A stretch of 34,085 bases of DNA from Alteromonas sp. KUL49 (lineage in GTDB: Bacteria; Pseudomonadota; Gammaproteobacteria; Enterobacterales; Alteromonadaceae): the NCBI RefSeq assembly GCF_006538345.1, contig NZ_BJKL01000020.1:1-34085 (forward strand). The letters are read 5' to 3'. The position numbers and the translations under genes are program-made. Of the stretch, positions 1-8,817 are shown piece after piece. The notes under the pieces are model-generated. The model saw only the letters and a program-made list of their open reading frames with translations. It did no database searches and was not told the DNA's origin. Within the stretch, counting starts at the first letter, position 1. The number at the start of each line of letters is the position of its first letter.

Positions 1-245
1 TAGGGTTACTTCATCCTATCGTGTTTAACCACGCTTAGCTCTCACTTTGTCAAAAAAATTCACTTAAAATCAACAATTAAATTACTAAAGCCAATCTGAA
101 AACTGTGTCAAAATAATTTACATAATGTACAAAACCAACACACAGGAACAACTTAAGTTTCTGATATATATAATTAAAAAACTATTGGCCAGATGTTTGT
201 ATTACCCGCGTGCAACTAATAATTTTAATATAATGAGGTCTAGGA

Positions 246-821
246 ATGAATTCCATAAAGAAAGGGTTACTTAAACTAGTTATCGTGATGAGTTTAGGTG
301 TTGGTAGCTTTGCAAATGGCGCTGTTATTGAGAGTGTGACGTGGAATGGCAGTGAATACCTTCTATTGACCAAAACAAACGACTGGTTCGATGCGGAACT
401 GGAAGCAGTATCACTTGGTGGACACTTGGTAACTATTAACGACCAAGACGAGCAGGATTTTTTATGGGGTTACTGGGGCGGTAATGGTTCTAGTACAAAT
501 AATGTTGGTTTTAGTGAAAATATTTGGATTGGATTAAACGATATTGACGCAGAGGGCGTTTGGGTATGGACAAGCGGAGAAACGTCAACATATACCAATT
601 GGGCGTCCAGTGAGCCGAACAACGGTCATGGTACGGGCGAACACGTTGTTCACATTTGGCACAATAGAAATGATGGAACGTGGAATGACATCAATTCAGA
701 TCTTATCTCCTACGCGATAGTAGAACGAAGCATTCAAGTCCAAGTATCAGCGCCAAGTTCAATAATAGTGTTTATGGCTATTATTGGTGCGCTATTTATA
801 CGCAGAACATCTACACGTTAA
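246..821 (+). CDS. Secreted C-type-lectin-fold protein with PEP-CTERM-like C-terminus
   Basis: Encodes 191 aa. Residues 1-26 look like a signal peptide (basic start, hydrophobic core, end at NGA). Residues about 30-160 read as a C-type lectin domain: a WIGLND strand near 94-99, the sugar- and calcium-binding EPN at 123-125, and WND at 146-148. EPN is the mannose-type version of this motif in animal lectins; ligand choice in bacterial members is not reliably predicted by it. The tail has VSAPSS (167-172), a hydrophobic stretch (173-185) and two arginines. That is the layout of a PEP-CTERM sorting signal, with Ala in place of the usual Glu. The protein is therefore probably exported and processed by an exosortase/archaeosortase-type system, perhaps as a matrix or cell-surface adhesin. 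A GAGG/AGGA ribosome site precedes the ATG. No partner gene lies next to it. The lectin fold is fairly sure; the sorting signal is less so. Confidence 0.78.
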   Translation: MNSIKKGLLKLVIVMSLGVGSFANGAVIESVTWNGSEYLLLTKTNDWFDAELEAVSLGGHLVTINDQDEQDFLWGYWGGNGSSTNNVGFSENIWIGLNDIDAEGVWVWTSGETSTYTNWASSEPNNGHGTGEHVVHIWHNRNDGTWNDINSDLISYAIVERSIQVQVSAPSSIIVFMAIIGALFIRRTSTR

Positions 822-830
822 TCACATTAT

Positions 831-874
831 ACTGTCAAAGGCGCGTTAGCTTCTGTTAATACGTCTTTGACAGT
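831..874. repeat. Inverted repeat downstream of the lectin gene (possible terminator stem)
   Basis: ACTGTCAAAG at 831-840 is the exact reverse complement of CTTTGACAGT at 865-874, with a 24-nt loop. It begins 9 nt after the lectin stop codon and lies between the convergent lectin and DUF4328 genes. It could end or stabilise either transcript. There is no clean T-tract, so a classical intrinsic terminator is not certain. Confidence 0.5.
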
Positions 875-927
875 GCACAAGACTAATTACTAAACGCGAG
901 ATTCAAAAAAATCTGTCGCCTTGTTTA

Positions 928-1596
928 TTATTGGTAAACTAATTTATCGGCTTGAGCAGATTGTGCATTGTGAATTTTTAAAACAATGTAAAAGGTCACA
1001 GCTGCCAATACAATATCGAGCACATTTGAAAACTGTGTTATTAGATTGAGTTCCATAATTTCATCTATACCGTCCCCGTCAAAGCGAAAAATAACTTGTC
1101 CTACAAATCCATTCAATAGCCATACAAACCACCAAATGTATAACATTGGCGAAACAGGAGATTTCTGCCATGTATCAATCGAGTGACTGGTTTGCCATAT
1201 CTCTTTCATTGCTTGGTAGGGCTTAAACAACGCCATTATAGGAATGAAATAAAAACCAATAGACCAACCTGGTGTAAACTCCATATCTTTAGCTCCTAAC
1301 TGACGAGAGTTCTCATTAGCTCGGTAGATCCATCTTAATATTAAAATCCCTGAAAGCACGTAATTGACAATATAAATGATGCCAATAATCATTTGTCTAC
1401 GGTCATTAACCTCACCATCTGCAACCGCCTGTTCTCGATCGAAATAAACCCCATTTTTATAATCCGTTAGCAACTGGTACTCCATCACACCGGATACTAT
1501 GGATACAAAAGCAATAATGACTTGTGCGTACAAAAAATACTTTACCCACTGGGTTAGCTTGTTTGAATTCTTAAATTCTGAAATCCCTTCTGACAT
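928..1596 (-). CDS. DUF4328 family membrane protein
   Basis: Function unknown. The reading frame is open from 1689, but the ATG at 1594-1596 is preferred because GAGG sits five bases upstream and it begins directly before the conserved part (MSEGISEF, 222 aa). Several hydrophobic segments are visible: one near the N-terminus, one around IIGIIYIVNYVLSGILIL, one at GWSIGFYFIPIMALF, one at YIWWFVWLLNGF and one at the C-terminus. The sequence GWSIGFYFIPIMALFKPYQA, followed by a few residues up to EIW, is the hallmark I recall for DUF4328 proteins. It is an inner-membrane protein with no recognisable catalytic residues. It lies convergent to the lectin gene and downstream of pnp, separated from pnp by a strong terminator, so it probably has its own promoter. 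Confidence 0.72.
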   Translation of the reverse strand: MSEGISEFKNSNKLTQWVKYFLYAQVIIAFVSIVSGVMEYQLLTDYKNGVYFDREQAVADGEVNDRRQMIIGIIYIVNYVLSGILILRWIYRANENSRQLGAKDMEFTPGWSIGFYFIPIMALFKPYQAMKEIWQTSHSIDTWQKSPVSPMLYIWWFVWLLNGFVGQVIFRFDGDGIDEIMELNLITQFSNVLDIVLAAVTFYIVLKIHNAQSAQADKLVYQ

Positions 1597-1771
1597 GTAT
1601 ACCTCGACATGAAAGCCTATTTTCACGAGATTGAACCCGTATTTATTAAGCACTAACAATGACATAGTCGAACGAACGTATGCAAGCAATACGAGATAAT
1701 GAATCGCACTGGAATGTTAATGTTGATGAGCTAAACGTTCGGGTTGCATTACAATTCTAGTCTTAAGAGAC

Positions 1772-1803
1772 AAAAAAAAACGGGAGCCAATTGGCTCCCC
1801 TTT
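1772..1803 (-). terminator. Intrinsic terminator of pnp
   Basis: The minus strand has a perfect palindrome, GGGAGCCAATTGGCTCCC (plus-strand 1782-1799), followed directly by a run of about nine T. It begins roughly 20 nt after the pnp stop codon. This is a textbook rho-independent terminator. Confidence 0.92.
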
Positions 1804-1822
1804 CAATATTCATCTACATGAA

Positions 1823-3940
1823 TTACTCAGCGTTACCTTCGTCAGACTTAGGTGCTGGCTTTTCAAGAAGCTCTTTAATGCTCAGACGTACGCGGTTTTG
1901 GCGATCAATTTCCATAACCTTAACGTCTACCATTTGACCTTCTTCTAAGTAGTCAGAAACTTTATTCACACGCTCGTGAGCAATTTGAGAAATGTGAACC
2001 AGACCTTCTTTACCTGGTAGAACTTCTACAAACGCACCGAAGTCAACGATACGTGTGATTTTACCATTGTAAGTCTTACCTACTTCGATTTCTGCAGTCA
2101 CTTGCTCAATCTTACCGATTGCGATGTCAGCTTTAGCGCGCTCAGTGGCGAAGATCTTAATAGTACCGTCGTCTTCGATTTCGATGTTGGTGTCTGATTC
2201 TTCAGTAATCTGGCGAATCATTGCACCACCTTTACCGATAACATCACGGATCTTATCTTGGTCGATCTTCATCGTGTAGATACGAGGAGCAAATTCACTA
2301 AGCTCTTCACGGTGACCGCCAATAGCTTCATCCATCACGTTTAGGATGTGAAGACGGGCTTCTTTTGCCTGCTTCAATGCAATTTGCATGATTTCTTTGG
2401 TGATACCTTCAATTTTGATGTCCATTTGAAGTGCAGTAATACCGTCGGTAGTACCCGCTACTTTAAAGTCCATATCACCTAGGTGATCTTCGTCACCTAG
2501 AATGTCTGAAAGTACAACGAAGTTCTCGTCACTCTTCACCAAGCCCATCGCGATACCAGCAACCGATGCTTTAATTGGTACACCAGCGTCCATAAGTGCC
2601 AATGAAGTACCACATACTGATGCCATTGAAGATGAACCGTTTGATTCAGTGATTTCAGACACCACACGTACAACGTATGGGAATTCTTCTTCACTTGGCA
2701 TTACCGCTTGAATACCACGCTTAGCCAAACGTCCATGACCAATCTCACGACGCTTAGGCGAGCCAATCATGCCAGTTTCACCCACACAGTATGGAGGGAA
2801 GTTATAGTGAAGCATGAAACGGCTGTCGCGCTTACCTTGAAGCTCGTCAATCATCTGTGCGTCACGCTCTGTACCAAGTGTTGCAGCTACAAGCGCCTGC
2901 GTTTCACCACGAGTGAATACTGCAGAACCGTGTGTACGAGGAAGTACGCCGGTTGCAACGTTCAAGCCACGAACCATTTTAGGATCACGACCGTCGATAC
3001 GAGGAGCACCAGAAAGAATACGTGAACGTACTACGTCTGATTCTAAGTCATGTAAAAGATCAAGCGCTTCTTTTTTGTCTTGCTCTTCATCTTCAGCAAG
3101 GATAGCTTCTAACGCTTTCTCAGTAGCAGCAGTTACCGCGTCTTTACGCTCTAACTTGTCTGAAATCTGATAAGCCGCAGTCATTTCTGCTTCAGCAAGT
3201 GCTTTTACTTTGTCTTTAAGTGCAGTGTTTTCCGCCTCTGGCGCCCAGTCCCATGCAGGAGTTGCAACTTCAGCAGCAAACTCGTTTACGGCATTAACAA
3301 CTGTTTGTAGTTGCTCGTGACCATACATAACCGCACCAAGCATAGTGTCTTCAGAAAGTACGTCAGCTTCAGATTCAACCATAAGTACTGCGCCTTGAGT
3401 ACCAGCAACAACTAGGTCTAGCTCACTTGATTCTTGTTCTTCAAAACGCGTGTTAAGAATGTATTCGCCGTTGCTATATCCAACACGAGCAGCACCGATT
3501 GGGCCGTTGAATGGAATACCAGAGATAGCAAGCGCCGCAGATGTACCAATCATCGCAATGATGTCAGTAGGAATATCTGGGTTTGCCGACATTACCGTTA
3601 CCACAACTTGCACTTCATTTTTGAAGCCTTCAGGGAAAAGTGGACGGATTGGACGGTCGATAAGACGTGCGATTAAGGTCTCACCTTCAGATGGGCGACC
3701 TTCACGCTTGAAAAAGCCACCAGGAATTTTACCTGCTGCGTAAGCTTTTTCTTGGTAGTTAACAGTTAATGGGAAGAAGTCTTGGTCTGCTTTGGCTTCT
3801 TTTTTACCCACTACGGTTACTAATACAGCAGTGTCATCCATACTTGCCATGACGGCTGCTGTTGCTTGACGAGCGATTACGCCTGTCTCAAGAGTTACAG
3901 TATGCTGTCCATACTGAAATGATTTTGTAATAGGAGTCAC
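1823..3940 (-). CDS. pnp: Polyribonucleotide nucleotidyltransferase (PNPase)
   Basis: A 705-aa 3'-to-5' phosphorolytic exoribonuclease that acts in the cytoplasm and in the RNA degradosome. The order is standard: RNase PH domain 1 (N-terminal, FQYGQHTVTLETG), an all-helical linker, RNase PH domain 2 with the catalytic acidic cluster DILGDEDHLGDMDFK, a KH domain with the GKGG loop (DVIGKGGAMIRQI) and a C-terminal S1 domain (GKITRIVDFGAFVEV). Full length compared with the family. The start is GTG (3938-3940) with AAGGA eight bases upstream. In most gammaproteobacteria rpsO lies directly before pnp, but here the upstream neighbour is proA. Known pnp genes are autoregulated through a hairpin in the leader, and a hairpin candidate is present at 4051-4092. 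Confidence 0.97.
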   Translation of the reverse strand: MTPITKSFQYGQHTVTLETGVIARQATAAVMASMDDTAVLVTVVGKKEAKADQDFFPLTVNYQEKAYAAGKIPGGFFKREGRPSEGETLIARLIDRPIRPLFPEGFKNEVQVVVTVMSANPDIPTDIIAMIGTSAALAISGIPFNGPIGAARVGYSNGEYILNTRFEEQESSELDLVVAGTQGAVLMVESEADVLSEDTMLGAVMYGHEQLQTVVNAVNEFAAEVATPAWDWAPEAENTALKDKVKALAEAEMTAAYQISDKLERKDAVTAATEKALEAILAEDEEQDKKEALDLLHDLESDVVRSRILSGAPRIDGRDPKMVRGLNVATGVLPRTHGSAVFTRGETQALVAATLGTERDAQMIDELQGKRDSRFMLHYNFPPYCVGETGMIGSPKRREIGHGRLAKRGIQAVMPSEEEFPYVVRVVSEITESNGSSSMASVCGTSLALMDAGVPIKASVAGIAMGLVKSDENFVVLSDILGDEDHLGDMDFKVAGTTDGITALQMDIKIEGITKEIMQIALKQAKEARLHILNVMDEAIGGHREELSEFAPRIYTMKIDQDKIRDVIGKGGAMIRQITEESDTNIEIEDDGTIKIFATERAKADIAIGKIEQVTAEIEVGKTYNGKITRIVDFGAFVEVLPGKEGLVHISQIAHERVNKVSDYLEEGQMVDVKVMEIDRQNRVRLSIKELLEKPAPKSDEGNAE

Positions 3941-4050
3941 TATTTGTCCTTTAGTTTCAATCTTTATTGATCGCTTTTAAACGCGGCGCATAGTATAGCC
4001 CCGTATTCACGGTAATACCATTGAGAAATGCGAACAATCGAAAAATTCTA

Positions 4051-4092
4051 CGCCCAGCAAAATCAAAATAGAGTGGTTTGTTTAACTGGGCG
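4051..4092 (-). promoter_or_regulatory. Hairpin in the pnp leader / proA-pnp intergenic region
   Basis: CGCCCAG at 4051-4057 pairs with CTGGGCG at 4086-4092 across a 28-nt loop. It lies about 110 nt before the pnp start. It may be an RNase III-type leader stem, as used in pnp autoregulation in Escherichia coli, or a proA terminator: on the minus strand it is followed after a few bases by a short T-run. Confidence 0.4.
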
Positions 4093-4148
4093 CAAAAATG
4101 ACAAAACTAAAGTAATAGTTGTATGGTTTTAGCGCTTAGGAACAGGCG

Positions 4149-5396
4149 CTAGTCCCTTACCTGACCTTCACCACAGACCAAATATTTTTCTGCGGTTAGG
4201 GACTCTAATCCCATTGGGCCATAAGCGTGTAATTTAGTGGTAGCAATTCCAATTTCAGCACCCAAGCCAAGCTCACTCCCATCACTAAACCTTGAGGAAG
4301 CATTTACCATGACCACCGAAGCGTCAACAGCGCGCTGAAAGTACGATGCCTTTTCAGCATTTTCGGTACAAATAACCTCAGTATGATTACTACCAAAGCT
4401 CGCAATGTGCGCGATAGCGTCATCAAATGAATCCACTACACGTACAGCGATTTCTAAACCCAGATATTCCTCTCCATATGCATCTTCCGCTATTACATCG
4501 GCAGAAGGAAAGAACTCAGCTCCCGCCTGGTTCACGTGGATCTTAACTTTGTGTTGCTCAAGGGCTTGTGCCGCTAATGGGAGGAAACGTTGGGCTATTT
4601 CTTTATGCACAATGAGCCCCTCTAACGCGTTACATACCCCAGTGCGCTGGGTTTTGCCATTGAGTAGCAATGCCAGTGCTTTATTAACATCAGCGTCGCT
4701 GTCTACGTATAAGTGGCAAACACCTTTAAAGTGTTGAATAACAGGCACTTTAGCATTATCTGTGACATAGTTAATCAAGCCTTCACCACCCCTAGGGATG
4801 ATAACGTCAATATAGTCACGTTGACTCATAAGCTCTTGCATTAAGCCTCGGTCAGGATCTGGGACGACGGAAATAAGGGCTTCGGGCAAATCATAATCAG
4901 ACAATACTGCTTGCATGATTTTAGCGATGGCTAAGCTGGTATCCAATGCCTCTTTACCACCACGAAGGATCACAGCATTACCAGACTTAAAGCATAGCGC
5001 TCCAGCGTCTGCTGTAACGTTGGGGCGCGCCTCGTATATCATGCAGACGACACCCAAAGGGATACGCATTTTTTGAATCTTGATACCGTTAGGACGAATG
5101 CCTAATTCTCGGATCGCACCAACGGGATCAGGTAACTCAGCTACCATTTCAAGCCCAGCGGCCATTGCTTCGACGCGGCTGGCATTGAGAATTAATCGAT
5201 CAACCATAGCCGCATCAAGATTATTTACCTTGGCGCGCTCAACTTCTCGCTCATTAACTGAAATGATGGTTTCGCTTTGTTCGCGAATAGCTTTTGCCAT
5301 GTCGCGCAGTACGTTGTTTTTAACGTCTTCATCTAGCACAGATAAAACGTGTGCAGCCTTTTTAGCGCCCTGTGCAATCTGAGTGATAATGCTCAT
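4149..5396 (-). CDS. proA: Gamma-glutamyl phosphate reductase
   Basis: A 415-aa NADPH-dependent enzyme of proline synthesis. It reduces gamma-glutamyl phosphate to glutamate 5-semialdehyde in the cytoplasm. Visible family signatures are RIPLGVVCMIYEARPNVT, the glycine-rich ILRGGKEA, the cofactor-region IIPRGGEGL, the catalytic cysteine in GKTQRTGVCNALE, and the C-terminal HAYGPMGLESLT. Length is normal for ProA. The start has GGAG five bases upstream of the ATG. The usual partner proB (glutamate 5-kinase) is not adjacent on either side. A weak stem, AGCGC...GCGCT (4131-4150), overlaps the stop codon and could help termination. Confidence 0.96.
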   Translation of the reverse strand: MSIITQIAQGAKKAAHVLSVLDEDVKNNVLRDMAKAIREQSETIISVNEREVERAKVNNLDAAMVDRLILNASRVEAMAAGLEMVAELPDPVGAIRELGIRPNGIKIQKMRIPLGVVCMIYEARPNVTADAGALCFKSGNAVILRGGKEALDTSLAIAKIMQAVLSDYDLPEALISVVPDPDRGLMQELMSQRDYIDVIIPRGGEGLINYVTDNAKVPVIQHFKGVCHLYVDSDADVNKALALLLNGKTQRTGVCNALEGLIVHKEIAQRFLPLAAQALEQHKVKIHVNQAGAEFFPSADVIAEDAYGEEYLGLEIAVRVVDSFDDAIAHIASFGSNHTEVICTENAEKASYFQRAVDASVVMVNASSRFSDGSELGLGAEIGIATTKLHAYGPMGLESLTAEKYLVCGEGQVRD

Positions 5397-5563
5397 GCTT
5401 ACTCCACATGTTGTTTTTATTGTTATTTTTGATGATGTCGCGGTGCGTACCCTTCTGCGCCAAGAATAACAAACCCTACAACTGAGTTATACTGCTAACG
5501 ATTGCTTAATTGGAAACTGATTTGGCATATCATATTAACGAATATCAAGCGTTATGTTTTTAC

Positions 5564-6121
5564 TCACGCCACGCATTGTTGAGGGAACTGTTGAATCCGG
5601 CGCGCAATGATGAAACTCAGAGGAAATATGACTGACCATACCAATGCCAATACCAGCGCTGTAGTAAACGTTGTAAAACCAAACTCAACTGCTCCGAGTT
5701 TGGCACCACCAAGATAACTCAATGGCGCAGCTATTGCCCCCGCAATAACACACAGCCAGGGCCTACCTTCGAACATACTCATACTGTGCTGAAGCGTTCC
5801 AGCATAGGCGCCCCAAAGTAGTACCAGCCAGAAAGGAATCACAAGTTGATTTGCATAGCTTTCAAAAATGAAAACCCCAAATGTCATCAGGGTTGAATCT
5901 ACCAACATACCGATCAGCATAATGGTCAGAATTAAAATAGCATCCGACCTCACCTTAGGAGTCAACCACAGCCAAATTGCCATGAGCAAAAGGACACCGA
6001 TGACGGCTTGTGACTGAAACAAAATCAACAACCACCATATACATTGAAACCATACTAAATTAATTACTTTTAGTAGGTTGGGATTTAAACTTGAAGGAAA
6101 GTTGAGAAGGCGCGATATCAT
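5564..6121 (-). CDS. DUF2878 family inner-membrane protein
   Basis: Encodes 185 aa, almost entirely hydrophobic, with about five to six membrane segments (for example LVWFQCIWWLLILF, AVIGVLLLMAIWLWL, AILILTIMLIGMLVDS, LVIPFWLVLLWGAYA and the C-terminal VLALVWSVIFPLSFI). The pattern WLVLLWGAYAGTLQHS followed by SYLGGAKLGAV matches what I recall of DUF2878, a family of about 170-190 aa common in Alteromonas, Shewanella and Vibrio relatives. Biochemical function is unknown. It lies upstream of proA with a 167-nt gap and downstream of the EAL protein with an 85-nt gap, so co-transcription is possible but not shown. Confidence 0.7.
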   Translation of the reverse strand: MISRLLNFPSSLNPNLLKVINLVWFQCIWWLLILFQSQAVIGVLLLMAIWLWLTPKVRSDAILILTIMLIGMLVDSTLMTFGVFIFESYANQLVIPFWLVLLWGAYAGTLQHSMSMFEGRPWLCVIAGAIAAPLSYLGGAKLGAVEFGFTTFTTALVLALVWSVIFPLSFIIARRIQQFPQQCVA

Positions 6122-6206
6122 TTATTTACTCCAGTAAATTATGACTAATATTACGCCAATTCAATAAGGACAGTTCAATTAAGACGATGTTTATTTGTAT
6201 TAAGGC

Positions 6207-8522
6207 CTAGGCATTACTGACATTGGGTAACATTCCCATTGATGAGGTATGCAACCATTCTTCCAAGGCAGCTTTAGCAAGTGGTCTGCTAATATGGTAG
6301 CCCTGAGCAATATCACAGCCCCACTCTTTTAGAATTTCCATAGACTCTTGGTCTTCAACACCTTCTGCCACCACTTTTAGCTCGAATACTTTAGCTAAGC
6401 TCAATACCGTATGTACAATCTGCTGGTCGTTCTCGTCGCTAGACAAGCTCAAAATAAAGCTTTTGTCGATTTTGATGGTGTCGACAGGTAAGTTCTTGAG
6501 ATACGCCAGTGAGGAATACCCCGTCCCAAAATCATCGATGGCAAATTTAAAGCCTTTAGAGGTAAGGCCGTTTAAATTCTCTACTGCGAGTTCCGCATCC
6601 TCAACCAAATCACTCTCGGTAATTTCTAGTTCTAATGCCGAGGGTTGCAAATTGGCTGCTTCAAGCATGCCTTCGAGCTTGCGTAATAGCGGTTTATTTT
6701 GAATGTCTTGCGTAGATAAATTCATTGCAATGGTAAAGCTATACCCTTGCTCTCGGAAATAGGCAAGATCTTGGATCGTTTGATTCATCACCCAGGTGGT
6801 CACCTGTTCTATCAAGCCGGCTTGTTCCGCTATAGTGATAAACTCATCGGGTGGCACAAAACCCAGTTTACTATTATTCCAGCGAATTAACGCCTCCATG
6901 CTACAAACAGTCATTGTGTCCAAATCAACTTTAGGTTGATAAACCATAGATAACTCAGACTGTTGACTCGCAAGAGACCGCTTCAACTCTGTAGTAATAG
7001 TAAGACGGCGTAAATAGCGTTTTTCCAATTCTGGCTGATACTTGACCAACCAACTTCCAGAATGAATCGCTTCATCGGTGACAATATTCATTTTGCGGAA
7101 TAACTCTTCAGAGTTAGACGCATCCTCTGGACACGACACAGTAGCCATGGCAATTTTAACTGGAATAGCGATGAGATTACTTTCAACGGGTTGCTCTAGG
7201 ATATGACGCAATGTTTCCAGTTTTACGTCATCGAGTGGGGTGTCACTGATGTATATTATCTCGCCACCAGCTAACCGAGCAGCAATTCCGGGCCAACGCA
7301 ACAAACGCTCAGCCAATGCTTTTAACGTGTTATCACCGTTAGAGTATCCGTATAAATCATTTATCGTTCTAAACCCAATCACAGTAATTGCGACTACTTG
7401 TAGGGGTTTAGACTTCGCCATATTGTCTTCAAAAAAGTGCTCTACGTAATTGCGATTGTAAAGCCCCGTTAATACGTCATGTTGCGCCTGATAGCGGATT
7501 CGTTGTTCACGATACTGAATACGGTCCTGCATTCGACTAAACGCATTAGCTAACGCTGAAATTTCTTTTAATCGGCTGCCTTTCTTGAGGTTTGCATCAT
7601 ATTCTCCCTCTGCTACACGATTCGCGGCAAAGACCAAGTTTGATACAGGTTGGCTCACGTTACGCGCGAGCACCATTGCGATACCTAACGCGACGGCAAT
7701 CGCCACAAGTGTCAACACCAAAATGGTGAGCTGAATTTGCGTAAACGCATTGTATGCATTGGTAACATCGACAGCGACTGTAATTTCCATCGGTGCGCTA
7801 CCCACAGAAGAAATATCAACTACCCTACTCACGTAGGTGAGCTCACTACCAAATGTGACGTCTAACCACGAAGGCGTTTGTTCATTGCGTAAAATGGACA
7901 ACGCTTTTTCGGCTGGCAATGTGGAAGCAATAATGGCCCCTGAGGTTCGGTCACTAATTACGATTTCAGCCTCAACTAAACCTTTTAAGTCATCTAACAA
8001 CGCCTTGTTAAACTTGATGCCGGTTAGGAGGTAGTAACGAAGAGTAGGAATTTCTACCGGAAACACATTGAACTGGATGAGCGTGTCGCTAACCACAAAA
8101 AAACCATTTTCGCGCCCTTGCTCAACAAGCGCTTTACTCGCAGTTAGTGTTTCGCCAGTAATGAGTAGCGGTGAATATGCTGCAACAACAGTATGCTCAA
8201 GGTCCACCAACCCGATAACGTCTGTATTAATTCGTTCGGCATAACTATCGAAGGCCGCTTGTATAGAGGGTTGGTCCGCGGTACCAACCGCACGCCTGAA
8301 ATCGTAAGAGCGAAGTAACACGTTTGATACGCTACTGATAATTTCTTGCCTATCATCAATAAGGCGCTGCAACACTCGCTGGGTAATCACAATGTCACTA
8401 TCGAGGTTTTGCTGAACCAAGCTATTGGCAGATTTCCACACTCCCGCCACAATTAGCAGCGCAGTAATTACAATACCACCGAGTAGTGTCCTAAACAGGC
8501 TTTGACGTAAGGAAATTTGCAC
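6207..8522 (-). CDS. Membrane c-di-GMP phosphodiesterase with degenerate GGDEF domain
   Basis: Encodes 771 aa. One membrane helix (about 11-29), a periplasmic sensor region of about 230 residues (Cache/CHASE-like by size and position), a second helix (about 263-286), a HAMP linker (about 287-340), a GGDEF-type domain (about 345-500) and an EAL domain (about 510-755). The GGDEF signature reads AGGEI (418-422), so diguanylate cyclase activity is probably lost. The EAL domain keeps EALIRW (543-548) and the DDFGTGYSSL loop, so it is probably an active phosphodiesterase that hydrolyses cyclic di-GMP, with the GGDEF-like half possibly serving as a GTP-sensing or dimerisation module. The start is GTG (8520-8522). 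It probably affects motility or biofilm in response to a periplasmic signal. No nearby gene identifies the signal. Confidence 0.9.
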   Translation of the reverse strand: MQISLRQSLFRTLLGGIVITALLIVAGVWKSANSLVQQNLDSDIVITQRVLQRLIDDRQEIISSVSNVLLRSYDFRRAVGTADQPSIQAAFDSYAERINTDVIGLVDLEHTVVAAYSPLLITGETLTASKALVEQGRENGFFVVSDTLIQFNVFPVEIPTLRYYLLTGIKFNKALLDDLKGLVEAEIVISDRTSGAIIASTLPAEKALSILRNEQTPSWLDVTFGSELTYVSRVVDISSVGSAPMEITVAVDVTNAYNAFTQIQLTILVLTLVAIAVALGIAMVLARNVSQPVSNLVFAANRVAEGEYDANLKKGSRLKEISALANAFSRMQDRIQYREQRIRYQAQHDVLTGLYNRNYVEHFFEDNMAKSKPLQVVAITVIGFRTINDLYGYSNGDNTLKALAERLLRWPGIAARLAGGEIIYISDTPLDDVKLETLRHILEQPVESNLIAIPVKIAMATVSCPEDASNSEELFRKMNIVTDEAIHSGSWLVKYQPELEKRYLRRLTITTELKRSLASQQSELSMVYQPKVDLDTMTVCSMEALIRWNNSKLGFVPPDEFITIAEQAGLIEQVTTWVMNQTIQDLAYFREQGYSFTIAMNLSTQDIQNKPLLRKLEGMLEAANLQPSALELEITESDLVEDAELAVENLNGLTSKGFKFAIDDFGTGYSSLAYLKNLPVDTIKIDKSFILSLSSDENDQQIVHTVLSLAKVFELKVVAEGVEDQESMEILKEWGCDIAQGYHISRPLAKAALEEWLHTSSMGMLPNVSNA

Positions 8523-8597
8523 GGTTAGTTTGCCTTTAACGCGTCATTTCGCATGTGAGTGTATTTCCATGTTTATACAGTGCAATTTAAGAATAGC

Positions 8598-8622
8598 TCA
8601 TTATGTTGAAGACTCATAATGA
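8598..8622. repeat. Inverted repeat in the promoter region of the EAL gene
   Basis: TCATTATG (8598-8605) is the reverse complement of CATAATGA (8615-8622), with a 9-nt spacer. It lies about 75 nt upstream of the GTG start, in an AT-rich 295-nt gap between the EAL gene and the 3' end of the araC-type gene. It may be an operator; nothing else is recognisable in this gap. Confidence 0.3.
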
Positions 8623-8817
8623 TTAACACACTGTATTTTCAGTACATTAATAATAAATATTTGCAAAATTTTGAGTTATTTACTACCCCTTTCGCCGAAT
8701 CAGTGAGTTGCTGCGTTAAACTTTGCTGTATATAGGTTAATATTTACTCAAAACCCTTTAAGATTCACTTAATAGTAACAGAACATACTGATTTTGGTGA
8801 CTTTTGTTTGTAGCCAT

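Noticed and set aside
229..234. TATAAT just before the lectin gene as a -10 box
   Set aside because: It ends 11 nt before the ATG and adjoins the ribosome site, so a transcript starting there would lack a leader; probably chance in an AT-rich stretch.
1..245. Possible gene or RNA before the lectin gene
   Set aside because: AT-rich noncoding sequence; the only frame (minus strand, 182-373) overlaps the lectin start and has no ribosome site or known features.
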